Shown here piece after piece: positions 25,985 to 34,697 of a stretch of DNA of 64,000 nt (positions are counted from its first letter, which is position 1; every line of letters begins with the position of its first letter). The position numbers and the translations under genes were made by a program. Source of the DNA: Comamonadaceae bacterium (GTDB taxonomy: Bacteria > Pseudomonadota > Gammaproteobacteria > Burkholderiales > Burkholderiaceae_C); assembly GCA_021299875.1 (NCBI GenBank), contig JAJTEW010000001.1, positions 62,001 through 126,000 on the forward strand. The letters run 5' to 3'. The notes beneath the pieces are model-generated. The model was not told the DNA's origin and searched no databases. It worked only from the letters and a program-made list of their open reading frames with translations.

Positions 25985-26014
25985 ACCGCCAAAACCCCTC
26001 CGGGTTTTGGCGGT
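25985..26014 (-). terminator. intrinsic terminator after the LIV-type binding-protein gene
   Basis: ACCGCCAAAACCC and GGGTTTTGGCGGT are perfect 13-bp arms around a 4-nt loop, 25 bases past the stop of the gene at 26040. On the minus strand the stem is followed by TTTTATTTT, the form of a Rho-independent terminator ending the LIV operon. Confidence 0.85.
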
Positions 26015-26039
26015 CTCCAATCCGCTGACGCAGGTTTTT

Positions 26040-27212
26040 TTACTTCTTGTCTGAGAAGTAGCCGGATGTGACCTTCCAACGGCCATCGGTGATCTGAGAC
26101 ATGCGTGAAGCATTGCTGCCCAAACGTTTGGTGGGGCTGAAGGTCATCTCGCCAGTTCCGAACATGTCAGGCGGTATCACCATGGTGTCCATGGCCTTGA
26201 TGATGCTCTCGGTGGTCACGTTGGCACCGGATTTCTCAACCGCACGCAAGAACGAATCAATGGCGTTGTAACCGTATACCGAGAACACGGTCGGATCTTC
26301 GTTGAACTTGGTCTTGTACTTGTTGGCCCAGAAGCGGATGGGCTGTGCTGCCTCGTCCAGGTAGGGGTGCTGGGTCGACATGGTGGCGTAAAAGCCATTC
26401 ATGGCGGGGCCGCCCAACTTGTGGATCAGGTCGGTGTAGGCCGCGCTGGAGCCGAGGAATGTGGGGTTAAAGCCCAAACGACGGGCCGTTGCAATGCCGC
26501 CAATGGTTTCGCGGATGATGGTGCCCATGACCACGAAGTCGCACTTGGACGAGGCCAGTTTTTGCATCTGCGAAGCAAAGTCGGTGGCGCCACGCTTGTA
26601 GGTGGTGACTTCGGCAAACTGCATGCCAATGGACTTCAAGCCTTCTTCGGCACCGCGGAACACTTCCAGACCAAATTCATCGTCTTGGTGCATGGCGCAG
26701 ATTTGTTTGGCGTTCTTTTCTTTCACCAAAATCGGCAAACCCAGGCGCATCTGGTCGTAGTAGGTGGCGGCAAACGAGTACTTGAGCTTGTGGAAGGGTT
26801 CGTACATTTCACGCGCGGCCGTGACGGGGAAAAAGTTGATCACATTCTTCTGAAACTGCACGGGCATGGCGGCCATGTTTTGTGCCGTGCCAATGTGGCC
26901 GATCATGGCAAAGATTTTGTCCTGGTTGACCAACTTTTGCGCGGCCAACACGGCCCGGCGGGGGTCATAGGCCGAGTCTTCCACCAGCAACTTGAACTTG
27001 CGGCCGTTGATGCCACCCTGTTCATTGGCTTCGTCCACGCGCAGCATCATGCCTAAGCGCACTTGCTTGCCAAAGCCAGCCAGCGGGCCAGACAAGTCCT
27101 GGATCGATCCGAGCACAACCTCGTTTTTGGACACGCCTTGCGATTTTTGGGCCATGGCCGCGCCAGCGGTCAGGGCCATCGCGGCGGCGATCAGACTGAG
27201 TTTGAGTTTCAT
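26040..27212 (-). CDS. ABC transporter substrate-binding protein, LIV (LivJ/K-like) family
   Basis: This 390-aa periplasmic receptor has a signal peptide (MKLKLSLIAAAMALTAGAA, cleavage near AMA-Q) and the type-I periplasmic fold: VLGSIQDLSGPLAGFGKQ, EDSAYDPRRAVLAAQKLV and IGHIGTAQNMA. It starts at 27212 after AGGAGA. It is the last gene of the LIV operon, 49 bp after the acyl-CoA ligase gene. Family members with a ligase in the same operon often bind aromatic or acyl carboxylates rather than leucine, so the ligand is uncertain. Confidence 0.9.
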   Translation of the reverse strand: MKLKLSLIAAAMALTAGAAMAQKSQGVSKNEVVLGSIQDLSGPLAGFGKQVRLGMMLRVDEANEQGGINGRKFKLLVEDSAYDPRRAVLAAQKLVNQDKIFAMIGHIGTAQNMAAMPVQFQKNVINFFPVTAAREMYEPFHKLKYSFAATYYDQMRLGLPILVKEKNAKQICAMHQDDEFGLEVFRGAEEGLKSIGMQFAEVTTYKRGATDFASQMQKLASSKCDFVVMGTIIRETIGGIATARRLGFNPTFLGSSAAYTDLIHKLGGPAMNGFYATMSTQHPYLDEAAQPIRFWANKYKTKFNEDPTVFSVYGYNAIDSFLRAVEKSGANVTTESIIKAMDTMVIPPDMFGTGEMTFSPTKRLGSNASRMSQITDGRWKVTSGYFSDKK

Positions 27213-27261
27213 GTTGCAGGTCTCCTGTGGTGTAAAGGGGGGATGAGGAAAGTGAAAGGAC

Positions 27262-29118
27262 TCAGCGGTACATCGCCTCGATTTGGGGCGCGTATTTTTT
27301 CTCAACCAGTTTGCGCTTGAGCTTCATGGTCGGGGTCAGTTCTTCGTCTTCGGCGCTCAGCTGGGTGTCGAGCAACCAGAATTTCTTGATCTGCTCGACG
27401 CGCGCAAATTTCTTGTTGACCCGATCCACTTCAGTTTGGATCAGCTCCTGCACCTCGGCGCTGTGCGTGAGGCTGGCGTAGTTGGAGAAAGGCACATCGT
27501 GGTCCTGTGCGTACTTCTCGACGTTCTCTTGGTCGATCATGACGATCACGGTCAGGTAGGGGCGTTTGTCGCCGATGACCACCGCGTCCGTGACATAGGG
27601 CGAGAATTTCAATTCGTTTTCCAACTCGCTGGGGGTGATGTTTTTGCCGCCAGCCGTGATGATGATGTCTTTCATCCGGTCCGTGATGCGGAAAAACCCT
27701 TCCTCGTCCACCACCCCCACATCGCCCGTGTGCAGCCAGCCGTCGGCATCGATGGTCTCAGCGGTTTTTTCGGGCAGGTTCAGGTAACCCATGAACACAT
27801 TGGGGCCGCGCACCAAAATCTCGCTGGTCACAGGGTCCAAGCGCATGTCGTTGTACTCGGCCGCTGGGCCAATGGAGCCGGGTTTGATGCGGTCGGCGGG
27901 TACGCCCGTGGCTGCACCACAGGTCTCGGTCATGCCCCAAACCTCCAGCATGGGCAAGCCCAGTGCCAAATACCAGCGCACCAAATCGGGGGAAATGGGC
28001 GCCGCGCCCGTGACCAAAAAGCGCGCGCGGTGGATTCCGATCATCTTGCGCACGTTGTTCAGAGCCAGCAAGCGGGCCACATGGAATCGGAATTTAAGGC
28101 TGCCGGGTACCGGCTTTCGCGCCAGCACCAATTCGGCGACTTGGTGGCCCACGCCAATGGCCCAGCCATACACCGCTTGCTGCAAGCCGCCCGCTTCCTT
28201 GAGCGCGATCATCACGCCCGAGTAAAACTTTTCCCATACGCGGGGCACCGCCGTGAACACGGTGGGTGCGATTTCGCGCACGTTTTCGGGCACGGTTTCG
28301 GGGTTTTCGACAAAGTTGAGCTTGGCGCCGGTGTACATCGAGAAAAACTCACCACCCATGCGCTCGGCAATGTGGCACAGCGGCAAGAAGCACATGCATT
28401 CGTCGCGCTCGTCGCGCGCGATCAGGGTGTTGTAGCCGCGCACGGTGTAAACCAGGCCGTGGTGGCTGTGCATGCCGCCCTTGGGTTTGCCGGTGGTGCC
28501 CGAGGTATAGACCAAAATGGCCAGCTCTTCAGGCTTGCATTCGGCGCTGCGCTTGGTGAGCATGTCGGGGTGTTGCAGTGCATGCTCGCGGCCCATGGCG
28601 CGCAAGTCTTGCAGACTGATGACCTGGGGGTCGTGGAAGTCGCGCAGGCCGTCCATGTCGAACACGACAATTTTTTGCAACAAGGGCAAGGTGTCACGCA
28701 CAGCCAGGGCCTTGTCGAGCTGCTCATCGTCTTCGACAAACAGCACGCGGGTGCCCGAGTCTTCGCACAGGTAATGGACTTGCTCGGCCGCGTCGGTGGG
28801 GTAAATGCCGTTGGACACGCCACCCGCACTCAGCACCGCCAGGTCGCACAGCACCCACTCGATGTTGGTGTTGGCCAAGATGGAGGCGGTGTGACGCGCC
28901 TCAAAACCCAGCGCCATCAGGCCGTGGCCGATCTCACGCACGGCCTGGGCGGTCTCGTTCCAGGTCCAGCTGCGCCAGATGCCCAGATCTTTCTGGCGCA
29001 TCCAGACATTGGGGCCGCGTGCGGCCACTGCGTTCCAGAAGATGGCGGGGATGGTCTCTCCTGCCATGACGACATTTTTTTGCGGCGCAATGCCGGAGGT
29101 GTCCCAGAGTTGGCTCAT
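27262..29118 (-). CDS. AMP-forming acyl-CoA synthetase (long-chain fatty acid-CoA ligase type)
   Basis: This 618-aa ligase activates a carboxylic acid with ATP and CoA. The adenylation motif YTSGTTGKPKG lies at residues 204-214, WGMTETCG and LHTGDVGVVDEEGFFRITDR follow, and the C-terminal catalytic Lys region reads TPTMKLKR. Length and motifs fit long-chain or FadD15-like ligases. It sits inside the LIV operon, 3 bp after livF, with GGAGAT before the ATG. It probably traps the imported acid as its CoA ester. Confidence 0.92.
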   Translation of the reverse strand: MSQLWDTSGIAPQKNVVMAGETIPAIFWNAVAARGPNVWMRQKDLGIWRSWTWNETAQAVREIGHGLMALGFEARHTASILANTNIEWVLCDLAVLSAGGVSNGIYPTDAAEQVHYLCEDSGTRVLFVEDDEQLDKALAVRDTLPLLQKIVVFDMDGLRDFHDPQVISLQDLRAMGREHALQHPDMLTKRSAECKPEELAILVYTSGTTGKPKGGMHSHHGLVYTVRGYNTLIARDERDECMCFLPLCHIAERMGGEFFSMYTGAKLNFVENPETVPENVREIAPTVFTAVPRVWEKFYSGVMIALKEAGGLQQAVYGWAIGVGHQVAELVLARKPVPGSLKFRFHVARLLALNNVRKMIGIHRARFLVTGAAPISPDLVRWYLALGLPMLEVWGMTETCGAATGVPADRIKPGSIGPAAEYNDMRLDPVTSEILVRGPNVFMGYLNLPEKTAETIDADGWLHTGDVGVVDEEGFFRITDRMKDIIITAGGKNITPSELENELKFSPYVTDAVVIGDKRPYLTVIVMIDQENVEKYAQDHDVPFSNYASLTHSAEVQELIQTEVDRVNKKFARVEQIKKFWLLDTQLSAEDEELTPTMKLKRKLVEKKYAPQIEAMYR

Positions 29119-29121
29119 GTT

Positions 29122-29940
29122 TTATCTCCAGGTTTTCTTCTTTTTCCAACGGCGGTCAGCCCGCACGCCTTCTTCCTTCATGCCCAAGTAAAACTCCTTG
29201 ATGTCCTCTTTTTCACGCAAACGGGCGCAGGTATCTTCCATCACGATGCGGCCATTTTCCAACACATAACCGTAGTCCGAGGCGTTGAGCGCCATGTTGG
29301 CGTTTTGCTCCACCAGCAAGATGGTGGTGCCGCGTTCACGGTTGATGCGCACCACGATTTCAAAAATCTCTTTGGTCAGCTTGGGGGACAGTCCCAAGCT
29401 GGGCTCGTCCAGCAAGATCAGATCGGGGTTGGCCATGAGGGCTCGGCTGATCGCCAGCATCTGTTGCTGGCCACCCGAGAGCAAGCCCGCGTCTTGTGCA
29501 GCCCGCTCGCGCAGAATGGGAAAATAGTTGTACACGGCTTCCATGTCGCGCGCCACGCCATCGCGGTCCTTGCGGGTGTAGGCGCCCATCAGCAGGTTGT
29601 CGCGAATCGACAGGAGCGGAAACACTTCGCGCCCTTCGGGCACATGCATCAGGCCGCTTTGCACAATAAAAGCAGGGTCTTGCGCGGTGATGCTCTGGCC
29701 CTTGAATTCGATCGAGCCCTTGCGCGGGTCGATGATGCCGCTGATGGTTTTCAAGATGGTGGTCTTGCCCGCGCCGTTGGAGCCGAGCACGGTGGCGATC
29801 TCGCCGCGCCGCACCTGCAGGCTCACGCCGCGAATCGCCTTGATTGGACCGTAGGCGCTTTCCACGTTGAGCAACTTGAGCATGACCTTGTCATCGGCTG
29901 CCTCGGGCGCCAAATTCATAGTCTGTGTGGCTGCGCTCAT
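29122..29940 (-). CDS. livF: ABC transporter ATP-binding protein LivF
   Basis: This 272-aa ATPase has Walker A GSNGAGKTT at residues 53-61, signature LLSGGQQQM and Walker B LILLDEPSLGLSP. The LivF type is recognised by LLVEQNANMAL near the C-terminus. It carries an N-terminal extension of about 18 residues and overlaps livG by four bases. It forms the ATPase pair with LivG. Confidence 0.92.
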   Translation of the reverse strand: MSAATQTMNLAPEAADDKVMLKLLNVESAYGPIKAIRGVSLQVRRGEIATVLGSNGAGKTTILKTISGIIDPRKGSIEFKGQSITAQDPAFIVQSGLMHVPEGREVFPLLSIRDNLLMGAYTRKDRDGVARDMEAVYNYFPILRERAAQDAGLLSGGQQQMLAISRALMANPDLILLDEPSLGLSPKLTKEIFEIVVRINRERGTTILLVEQNANMALNASDYGYVLENGRIVMEDTCARLREKEDIKEFYLGMKEEGVRADRRWKKKKTWR

Positions 29941-30770
29941 GCGGCACCTCCGGGCACGTAGTTTTCACGGCGCAAGGCGGAAACATCGTCCACCGAGCCC
30001 AAATAGGCTTCGATGACGCCGGGGTCGCTTTGTACCTGGCTGGGCGTGCCGGTGGCGAGTTCTTCGCCCTGACTCATGGCCAAAACACGGTCCGACACTT
30101 TGGAGACCAGGCTCATGTCGTGCTCGACCATGAGGACAGTGATGCCCAGCTCGTTTTTGATGTCCGAGATCCAGAACGCCATGCCGTCGGTTTCCTCGAC
30201 GTTCAGGCCTGAAGAAGGCTCGTCCAGCAACAGCAGTTTGGGCTCGGTGCACAGGGCGCGGGCCAGTTCCACCACTTTGCGCACACCATAAGGCAAGCCC
30301 GCCACCATCGAATCGCGGTGGTGCTGCAAATCCAGGAAATCGATGACTTCCTCGACTTTTTCGCGTGCCTGGATTTCGGCGGCGCGGGTTTTGGCGCTGA
30401 AGAACATTTCACTCCACAAGCCCGTCTTGCGGTGCGTGTGGCGACCGATCAAAAGGTTTTGCAGCACGGTGGCGTGCTCGAACAGCTCGATGTTCTGGAA
30501 GGTGCGGGCAATGCCCAGCCCGGCAATCTGGTGCGGCGGCTGGTCGGTCAGGCGCAGCGTGCCTTGTGGTCCTGCGTAATCGATCACGCCCGTGGTGGGG
30601 GTGTAGATGCGGCTGATCAAGTTGAACACCGTGGTTTTGCCAGCCCCGTTGGGGCCGATCAGGGTGAAGACTTCGCCGCGCTTGACGTCAAAGCTGACCT
30701 TGTTAACGGCCAGCACGCCACCAAAGCGCACGCTCAAGTCTTGGGCGGATAAAAGGATGTCTGCGTTCAT
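29937..30770 (-). CDS. livG: ABC transporter ATP-binding protein LivG
   Basis: This 277-aa ATPase has Walker A GPNGAGKTT at residues 39-47 and Walker B LLLLDEPSSGLN. The signature is the divergent LPYGVRKVVELARAL usual for LivG. MVEHDMSLV closes the core. It overlaps livM and livF by four bases each, so the transporter is translated as one coupled unit. Confidence 0.92.
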   Translation of the reverse strand: MNADILLSAQDLSVRFGGVLAVNKVSFDVKRGEVFTLIGPNGAGKTTVFNLISRIYTPTTGVIDYAGPQGTLRLTDQPPHQIAGLGIARTFQNIELFEHATVLQNLLIGRHTHRKTGLWSEMFFSAKTRAAEIQAREKVEEVIDFLDLQHHRDSMVAGLPYGVRKVVELARALCTEPKLLLLDEPSSGLNVEETDGMAFWISDIKNELGITVLMVEHDMSLVSKVSDRVLAMSQGEELATGTPSQVQSDPGVIEAYLGSVDDVSALRRENYVPGGAA

Positions 30771-31843
30771 TTCAGGCGGTCCGACTTCTGGAACGATTTT
30801 TGGCGCTTGAACAGGCCACGGCGGTAAAACGGGAACAGCTGGAACCAGGTGCGCACCTTGAGCCAGCGGCCATACAAGCCCATGGGCTCAAACAGCACGA
30901 AGGCGATCAGCACCAAGCCGTAGACCGTGCCCTGCAAACCGGCGGCGCCGCCAATGGCGGCGGGCAAAAAGTCTTTGCCCATGGAAATCAGCTGCGGCAT
31001 GACGATCAGGAAGATGGCACCGAGAAACGCGCCGTGGATCGAGCCCAAGCCGCCAATCACCACCATCAAGAGCAAGTCGATCGACTGGATAATGCTGAAC
31101 TGCTCGGGCGAGAGGAACTGGATCTTGTGCGCGTACAAAGCACCGCCAATGCCCGCCAGCGCGGCCGACAAGGCAAAGGACAGCGTCTTGTAGCGCGCCA
31201 AGTGAATGCCCATGCTTTGCGCCGAAATTTCGGAGTCGCGGATGGCCACAAAGGCACGACCGGTGGACGAACGCAACAGGTTCACGATGGCCAGAGTAGC
31301 ACCCACAGTCACGACCAGACACAGGAAATAAAACGATTCGGTGCTTTCCAACTTCCAACTGCCGATGGCGGGATAGCCGACCATCAGGCCGGCGTTGCCG
31401 CCCGTCACGCTTTCCCAGCGGGCCATGCCCTCTTCAACAATGAAACCAAAGGCCAGCGTGGCCATGCCCAGGTAAATGCCTTTGACGCGCAGTGCAGGCA
31501 AACCCACGATGATGCCCACGATGGCCGAGAACACGCCCGCGCACACCAGCGCCAGCGGGAACGGCACCCCGGCATTGACCATCACAGCCTGCGTGTAAGC
31601 TCCCACACCCAAAAACGCAGCGTGACCCAGCGAGAACAAGCCAGTAAAGCCCGCCAGCAGCATCAGGCCCAGGCCCACCACCGCATAGATCAACACAAAG
31701 GTCAGCTGCGCCAGCCAGTATTCAGGCACCACCCAGGGCGCAGCCACCAGAAACAAGCCCAGCAGGCTGTACCAAAACACATGGCCGCCGTGCTTGGCCA
31801 GCTTCACGTCCTGGTTGTAGTCGGTTTTGAAGATGAAACGCAT
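30767..31843 (-). CDS. livM: ABC transporter permease LivM
   Basis: This 358-aa membrane protein has about ten hydrophobic segments. The family segments GLMLLAGFTGLFSLGHAAFLG and IRDSEISAQSMGI (cytoplasmic coupling loop) are both present. The C-terminal tail is basic. It pairs with LivH to form the import channel. The gap to livH is 9 bp and it overlaps livG by four bases. Confidence 0.92.
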   Translation of the reverse strand: MRFIFKTDYNQDVKLAKHGGHVFWYSLLGLFLVAAPWVVPEYWLAQLTFVLIYAVVGLGLMLLAGFTGLFSLGHAAFLGVGAYTQAVMVNAGVPFPLALVCAGVFSAIVGIIVGLPALRVKGIYLGMATLAFGFIVEEGMARWESVTGGNAGLMVGYPAIGSWKLESTESFYFLCLVVTVGATLAIVNLLRSSTGRAFVAIRDSEISAQSMGIHLARYKTLSFALSAALAGIGGALYAHKIQFLSPEQFSIIQSIDLLLMVVIGGLGSIHGAFLGAIFLIVMPQLISMGKDFLPAAIGGAAGLQGTVYGLVLIAFVLFEPMGLYGRWLKVRTWFQLFPFYRRGLFKRQKSFQKSDRLK

Positions 31844-31852
31844 GCCGGGGCC

Positions 31853-32728
31853 TCAGACTTTCTTGCGCAATTGTTCGCCGAACAAGCCATTGGGCTTGAG
31901 CACCAGCATCAGCAACACCACGATGTAGGGCGCGATGTCCTTGAAGCCCTCGGGCAGATAAAAACCCGAGAACGACTCGACGATGCCAATCACCAGACCG
32001 CCCACGATGGCACCGGGCAAACTGCCAAAACCACCCACCACCGCCGCAGGGAAAGCCTTCAGGCCGATGAAGCCCATGTTGGCGTGCACAAAGGTGATGG
32101 GGGCCAAGAGCAAACCCGCCACCGCCGCCACGGCAGCCGCCAAGCCCCAAACCAGACCGTTGATCTGCTTGACAGGAATGCCCATGTAATAAGCGGCCAG
32201 CTGGTTTTGCGAGGCCGCCTGCATGGCGATGCCCAGCTTGCTGTACTTGAACATGGCAAATAAGCCCAAGCACAAAATGCCGGTGGCGCCGATCACCACC
32301 AATTGCTCTGACGCAATGACCAGACCACCTAAGCGCAAAACTTCGCCCGCGTAGGGTACAGGCAGGGTGTGGGTGTCGGTGCCCACATCGGGGATCATGG
32401 TGATCAGGCCGCGCAGCACATAGCCCACGCCGATGGTGAGCATGACGATGGAAAAAGCCGGCTGACCCAAGATGGGACGGATGACCAAACGTTCGAGCAG
32501 CACCCCAAAAATGCCCATGGCCACAATGGCCGAGGGCACTGCAATCCAGAATGGGAAACCCAGCAGCGTCATGGCAGCCAGGCCCGAAAAGGCCCCCACC
32601 ATCATCAGGTCGCCTTGGGCAAAGCTCACCGTTTCGGTGGCCTTGTAAATCAGCACGAAACCCAGGGCAATGAGTCCGTAAATACAGCCCTGGGCCACAC
32701 CGCTGATCAGCAGTTGCAGCAATTGCAC
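31853..32728 (-). CDS. livH: ABC transporter permease LivH
   Basis: This 291-aa membrane protein is the first gene of the LIV operon. ISGVAQGCIYGLIALGFVL and SFAQGDLMMVGAFSG are the conserved LivH N-terminal segments. I placed the start at the GTG at 32728 because AAGGAG lies seven bases upstream. A longer frame beginning at a TTG at 32758 would place the ribosome-binding site inside the gene. Divergent from atuA. Confidence 0.88.
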   Translation of the reverse strand: MQLLQLLISGVAQGCIYGLIALGFVLIYKATETVSFAQGDLMMVGAFSGLAAMTLLGFPFWIAVPSAIVAMGIFGVLLERLVIRPILGQPAFSIVMLTIGVGYVLRGLITMIPDVGTDTHTLPVPYAGEVLRLGGLVIASEQLVVIGATGILCLGLFAMFKYSKLGIAMQAASQNQLAAYYMGIPVKQINGLVWGLAAAVAAVAGLLLAPITFVHANMGFIGLKAFPAAVVGGFGSLPGAIVGGLVIGIVESFSGFYLPEGFKDIAPYIVVLLMLVLKPNGLFGEQLRKKV

Positions 32729-32814
32729 GCCTATCTCCTTTGGTTGGGTGTCTTGCAACGCGCGTCAAAAGGGGGAGACATTGACAGCCCTAGAGCGGAC
32801 TCCAACTTTTGCGA

Positions 32815-32822
32815 ACGATCGT
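32815..32822. promoter_or_regulatory. ACGATCGT palindrome between livH and atuA
   Basis: GAACGATCGTGC contains the 8-bp palindrome ACGATCGT, 83 bp upstream of the atuA start, in the region shared with the divergent LIV operon. It could be a TetR-type operator. The only support is symmetry and position. Confidence 0.22.
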
Positions 32823-32904
32823 GCGATTATGGTTGTCTTAGAAGAGACTTTCCCTAGGGGTTGTCCCCCATTACGGTCCATACACAAGGCTTCAATATCG
32901 CCCC

Positions 32905-34296
32905 ATGACGCAATCCATCCGCATCGGTTCGGGCCTGGGCTTTTATGGCGACAACTGGGAACCCGTGGTGGCCAGCATCGAGCGCGGCCAAGTGCAATAC
33001 ATCGCCAGCGACCACCTGGCCGAACTCACACTGGCCATCTTGCAAAAAGACCGGCAACGCGACCCTGCTCTGGGCTATGCCCGCGATGTGGTGCCCATGC
33101 TGATGCGCCTGTGGCCCTTGATGCAGCCGCGCGGGGTCAAATTCGTTTGCAACGCGGGCGGGCTCAACCCGATGGGCGCAGCGCTGGCGGTACAAACGGC
33201 GCTAGCGGCCAAGGGCTGGCACCCTCGCATCGCGGTGGTCAGTGGCGACGATGTGCTGACGCAACTGCAAACACCGGACACCCGCTTTGACCACCTGATG
33301 AACGGCGCGCAGGTGACGAGCGTGCGCGAGCGGTTGGTGTTTGGCAACGCCTATTTGGGCGCACAACCGATCGTGGACGCGCTAGACCAAGGGGCCAACA
33401 TCGTGATCACCGGGCGGGTGGCCGACGCGGCGCTGTTTCTGGGGCCACTGGTGCATGGCCTGGGCTGGAAGCTGGCCGGTGCGGCCACGCCCGAGGACTT
33501 GAACCGCCTGGCCCAGGGCCTGACGGTGGGGCATTTGCTCGAATGCTCGGGCCAAGGCAGTGGCGGCAATTTTGGCAGCCAAGGCCATTGGCAGCAGATC
33601 CCTGACTTGGCACACATCGGTTATCCGATCGCCGAGGTCTTGGCAGACGGCACCGCCTTCATCACCAAAGCGCCCGGCACCGGAGGTTTGGTCAACTTTG
33701 ACACCGTGCGCCAACAACTGCTGTACGAGGTGCACAACCCGCATGCGTATTTTTCGCCCGATGTGGTGCTCGACATGGGCCAGATCGAGTTGCACGATGA
33801 AGGTCAACACCGTGTGCGTGTGACCGGCGCACGGGGCCGCGCGCCGACCGATCAGCTCAAGGTGGTGGCGGGCTTTCGCGATGGTTTCAAAGCCGAGGTC
33901 AGTTGGGGCTTTTCTTGGCCCGACGCTTGGGACAAGGTGCAAGCTGCAGAGGCCATGATCCGCACACAATTGCAAGAGCGTCACATGCCTTTTGACGAGC
34001 TGTTTGTCGAATACCCCGGCCTCAATTCGGCGCATGGCCCTCTGGCGCCTCTGCCACCAGCGGCCGAACTGAATGAGCGGGCCGAAATTTGGGTGCGGAT
34101 GGTGCTGCGCACACCCAGCAAAGCGGCTGCCGATGGCTTTGGGCGATTGTTCCCCTGGATGGCGCTGAGTGGACCGGCTTTCACGTGCGGCTTTCAGGGC
34201 CTGAACAACACGAGTGAATTGCTGGGCATCTGGCCCACTCTGATTCCGCGCCAGCGAGTGCCTGCCCAAATGCAGATCTTGGAGCCCAGCGCATGA
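32905..34296 (+). CDS. atuA: acyclic terpene utilisation AtuA family protein (DUF1446), main domain
   Basis: This 463-aa protein belongs to the AtuA/DUF1446 family, which is needed for citronellol and geraniol use in Pseudomonas but has no settled reaction. Recognisable segments are GSGLGFYGDNW near the N-terminus, VCNAGGLNPMG, IVITGRVADAALFLGP and LLECSGQGSGGNF. In some bacteria a further C-terminal domain is part of the same chain. Here it is encoded by the next gene, which overlaps by four bases. It lies 10.7 kb from the carboxylase operon and is divergent from the LIV-ligase operon. Confidence 0.88.
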   Translation: MTQSIRIGSGLGFYGDNWEPVVASIERGQVQYIASDHLAELTLAILQKDRQRDPALGYARDVVPMLMRLWPLMQPRGVKFVCNAGGLNPMGAALAVQTALAAKGWHPRIAVVSGDDVLTQLQTPDTRFDHLMNGAQVTSVRERLVFGNAYLGAQPIVDALDQGANIVITGRVADAALFLGPLVHGLGWKLAGAATPEDLNRLAQGLTVGHLLECSGQGSGGNFGSQGHWQQIPDLAHIGYPIAEVLADGTAFITKAPGTGGLVNFDTVRQQLLYEVHNPHAYFSPDVVLDMGQIELHDEGQHRVRVTGARGRAPTDQLKVVAGFRDGFKAEVSWGFSWPDAWDKVQAAEAMIRTQLQERHMPFDELFVEYPGLNSAHGPLAPLPPAAELNERAEIWVRMVLRTPSKAAADGFGRLFPWMALSGPAFTCGFQGLNNTSELLGIWPTLIPRQRVPAQMQILEPSA

Positions 34297-34673
34297 ACAA
34301 CACCCCTCTCATCAAGATTGCACTGGCCCAGATTGCCCACGCCCGCAGTGGTGACAAGGCCGATTGGGTGGACTTTGGGCTGTTTGCGTGGAACGAGGCG
34401 GGTTACCGGATCATTGAACGCGAAGTCACGGCTGTCAAAGTGCAGGCGCATTTCGCACCTTGGCTTGCTGGGCAGGTGGACGCCTGGCCTTTGCCAAACA
34501 TCCTGGCCCTGAAGTTCGTTTTGCATGGCGCTTTGCAAGGTGGCGGCGCACGCAACCTGCGCTTGGACAACCTGGGCAAAGCCATGGGCGCGGCGCTGCT
34601 GCGGCTGGAAATTGAAATCAGTGCGCAAGAACTGGCCCAGGCCCAAAAAACCACCGAACGCCCAGGCCCCTGA
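34293..34673 (+). CDS. AtuA C-terminal-type small protein
   Basis: This 126-aa protein matches the small domain that accompanies DUF1446 proteins: IALAQIAHARSGDKADWVDFGLFAWNEAG is the start region, split here as IALAQIAHARSGDK and DWVDFGLFAW, and ALQGGGARNLRLDNLGK is typical of the end. The function is unknown. The start overlaps the atuA stop (ATGA), so both parts are made together and probably form one complex. The C-terminus is a short charged tail rich in Gln and Pro. Confidence 0.8.
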   Translation: MNNTPLIKIALAQIAHARSGDKADWVDFGLFAWNEAGYRIIEREVTAVKVQAHFAPWLAGQVDAWPLPNILALKFVLHGALQGGGARNLRLDNLGKAMGAALLRLEIEISAQELAQAQKTTERPGP

Positions 34674-34697
34674 GCCCGCACCCGCAAACGGTGTGCA

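Noticed and set aside
27283..29961. An 892-codon open frame on the plus strand
   Set aside because: It is antisense to the acyl-CoA ligase and livF. Its composition is typical of a shadow frame and it has no ribosome-binding site or family motif.
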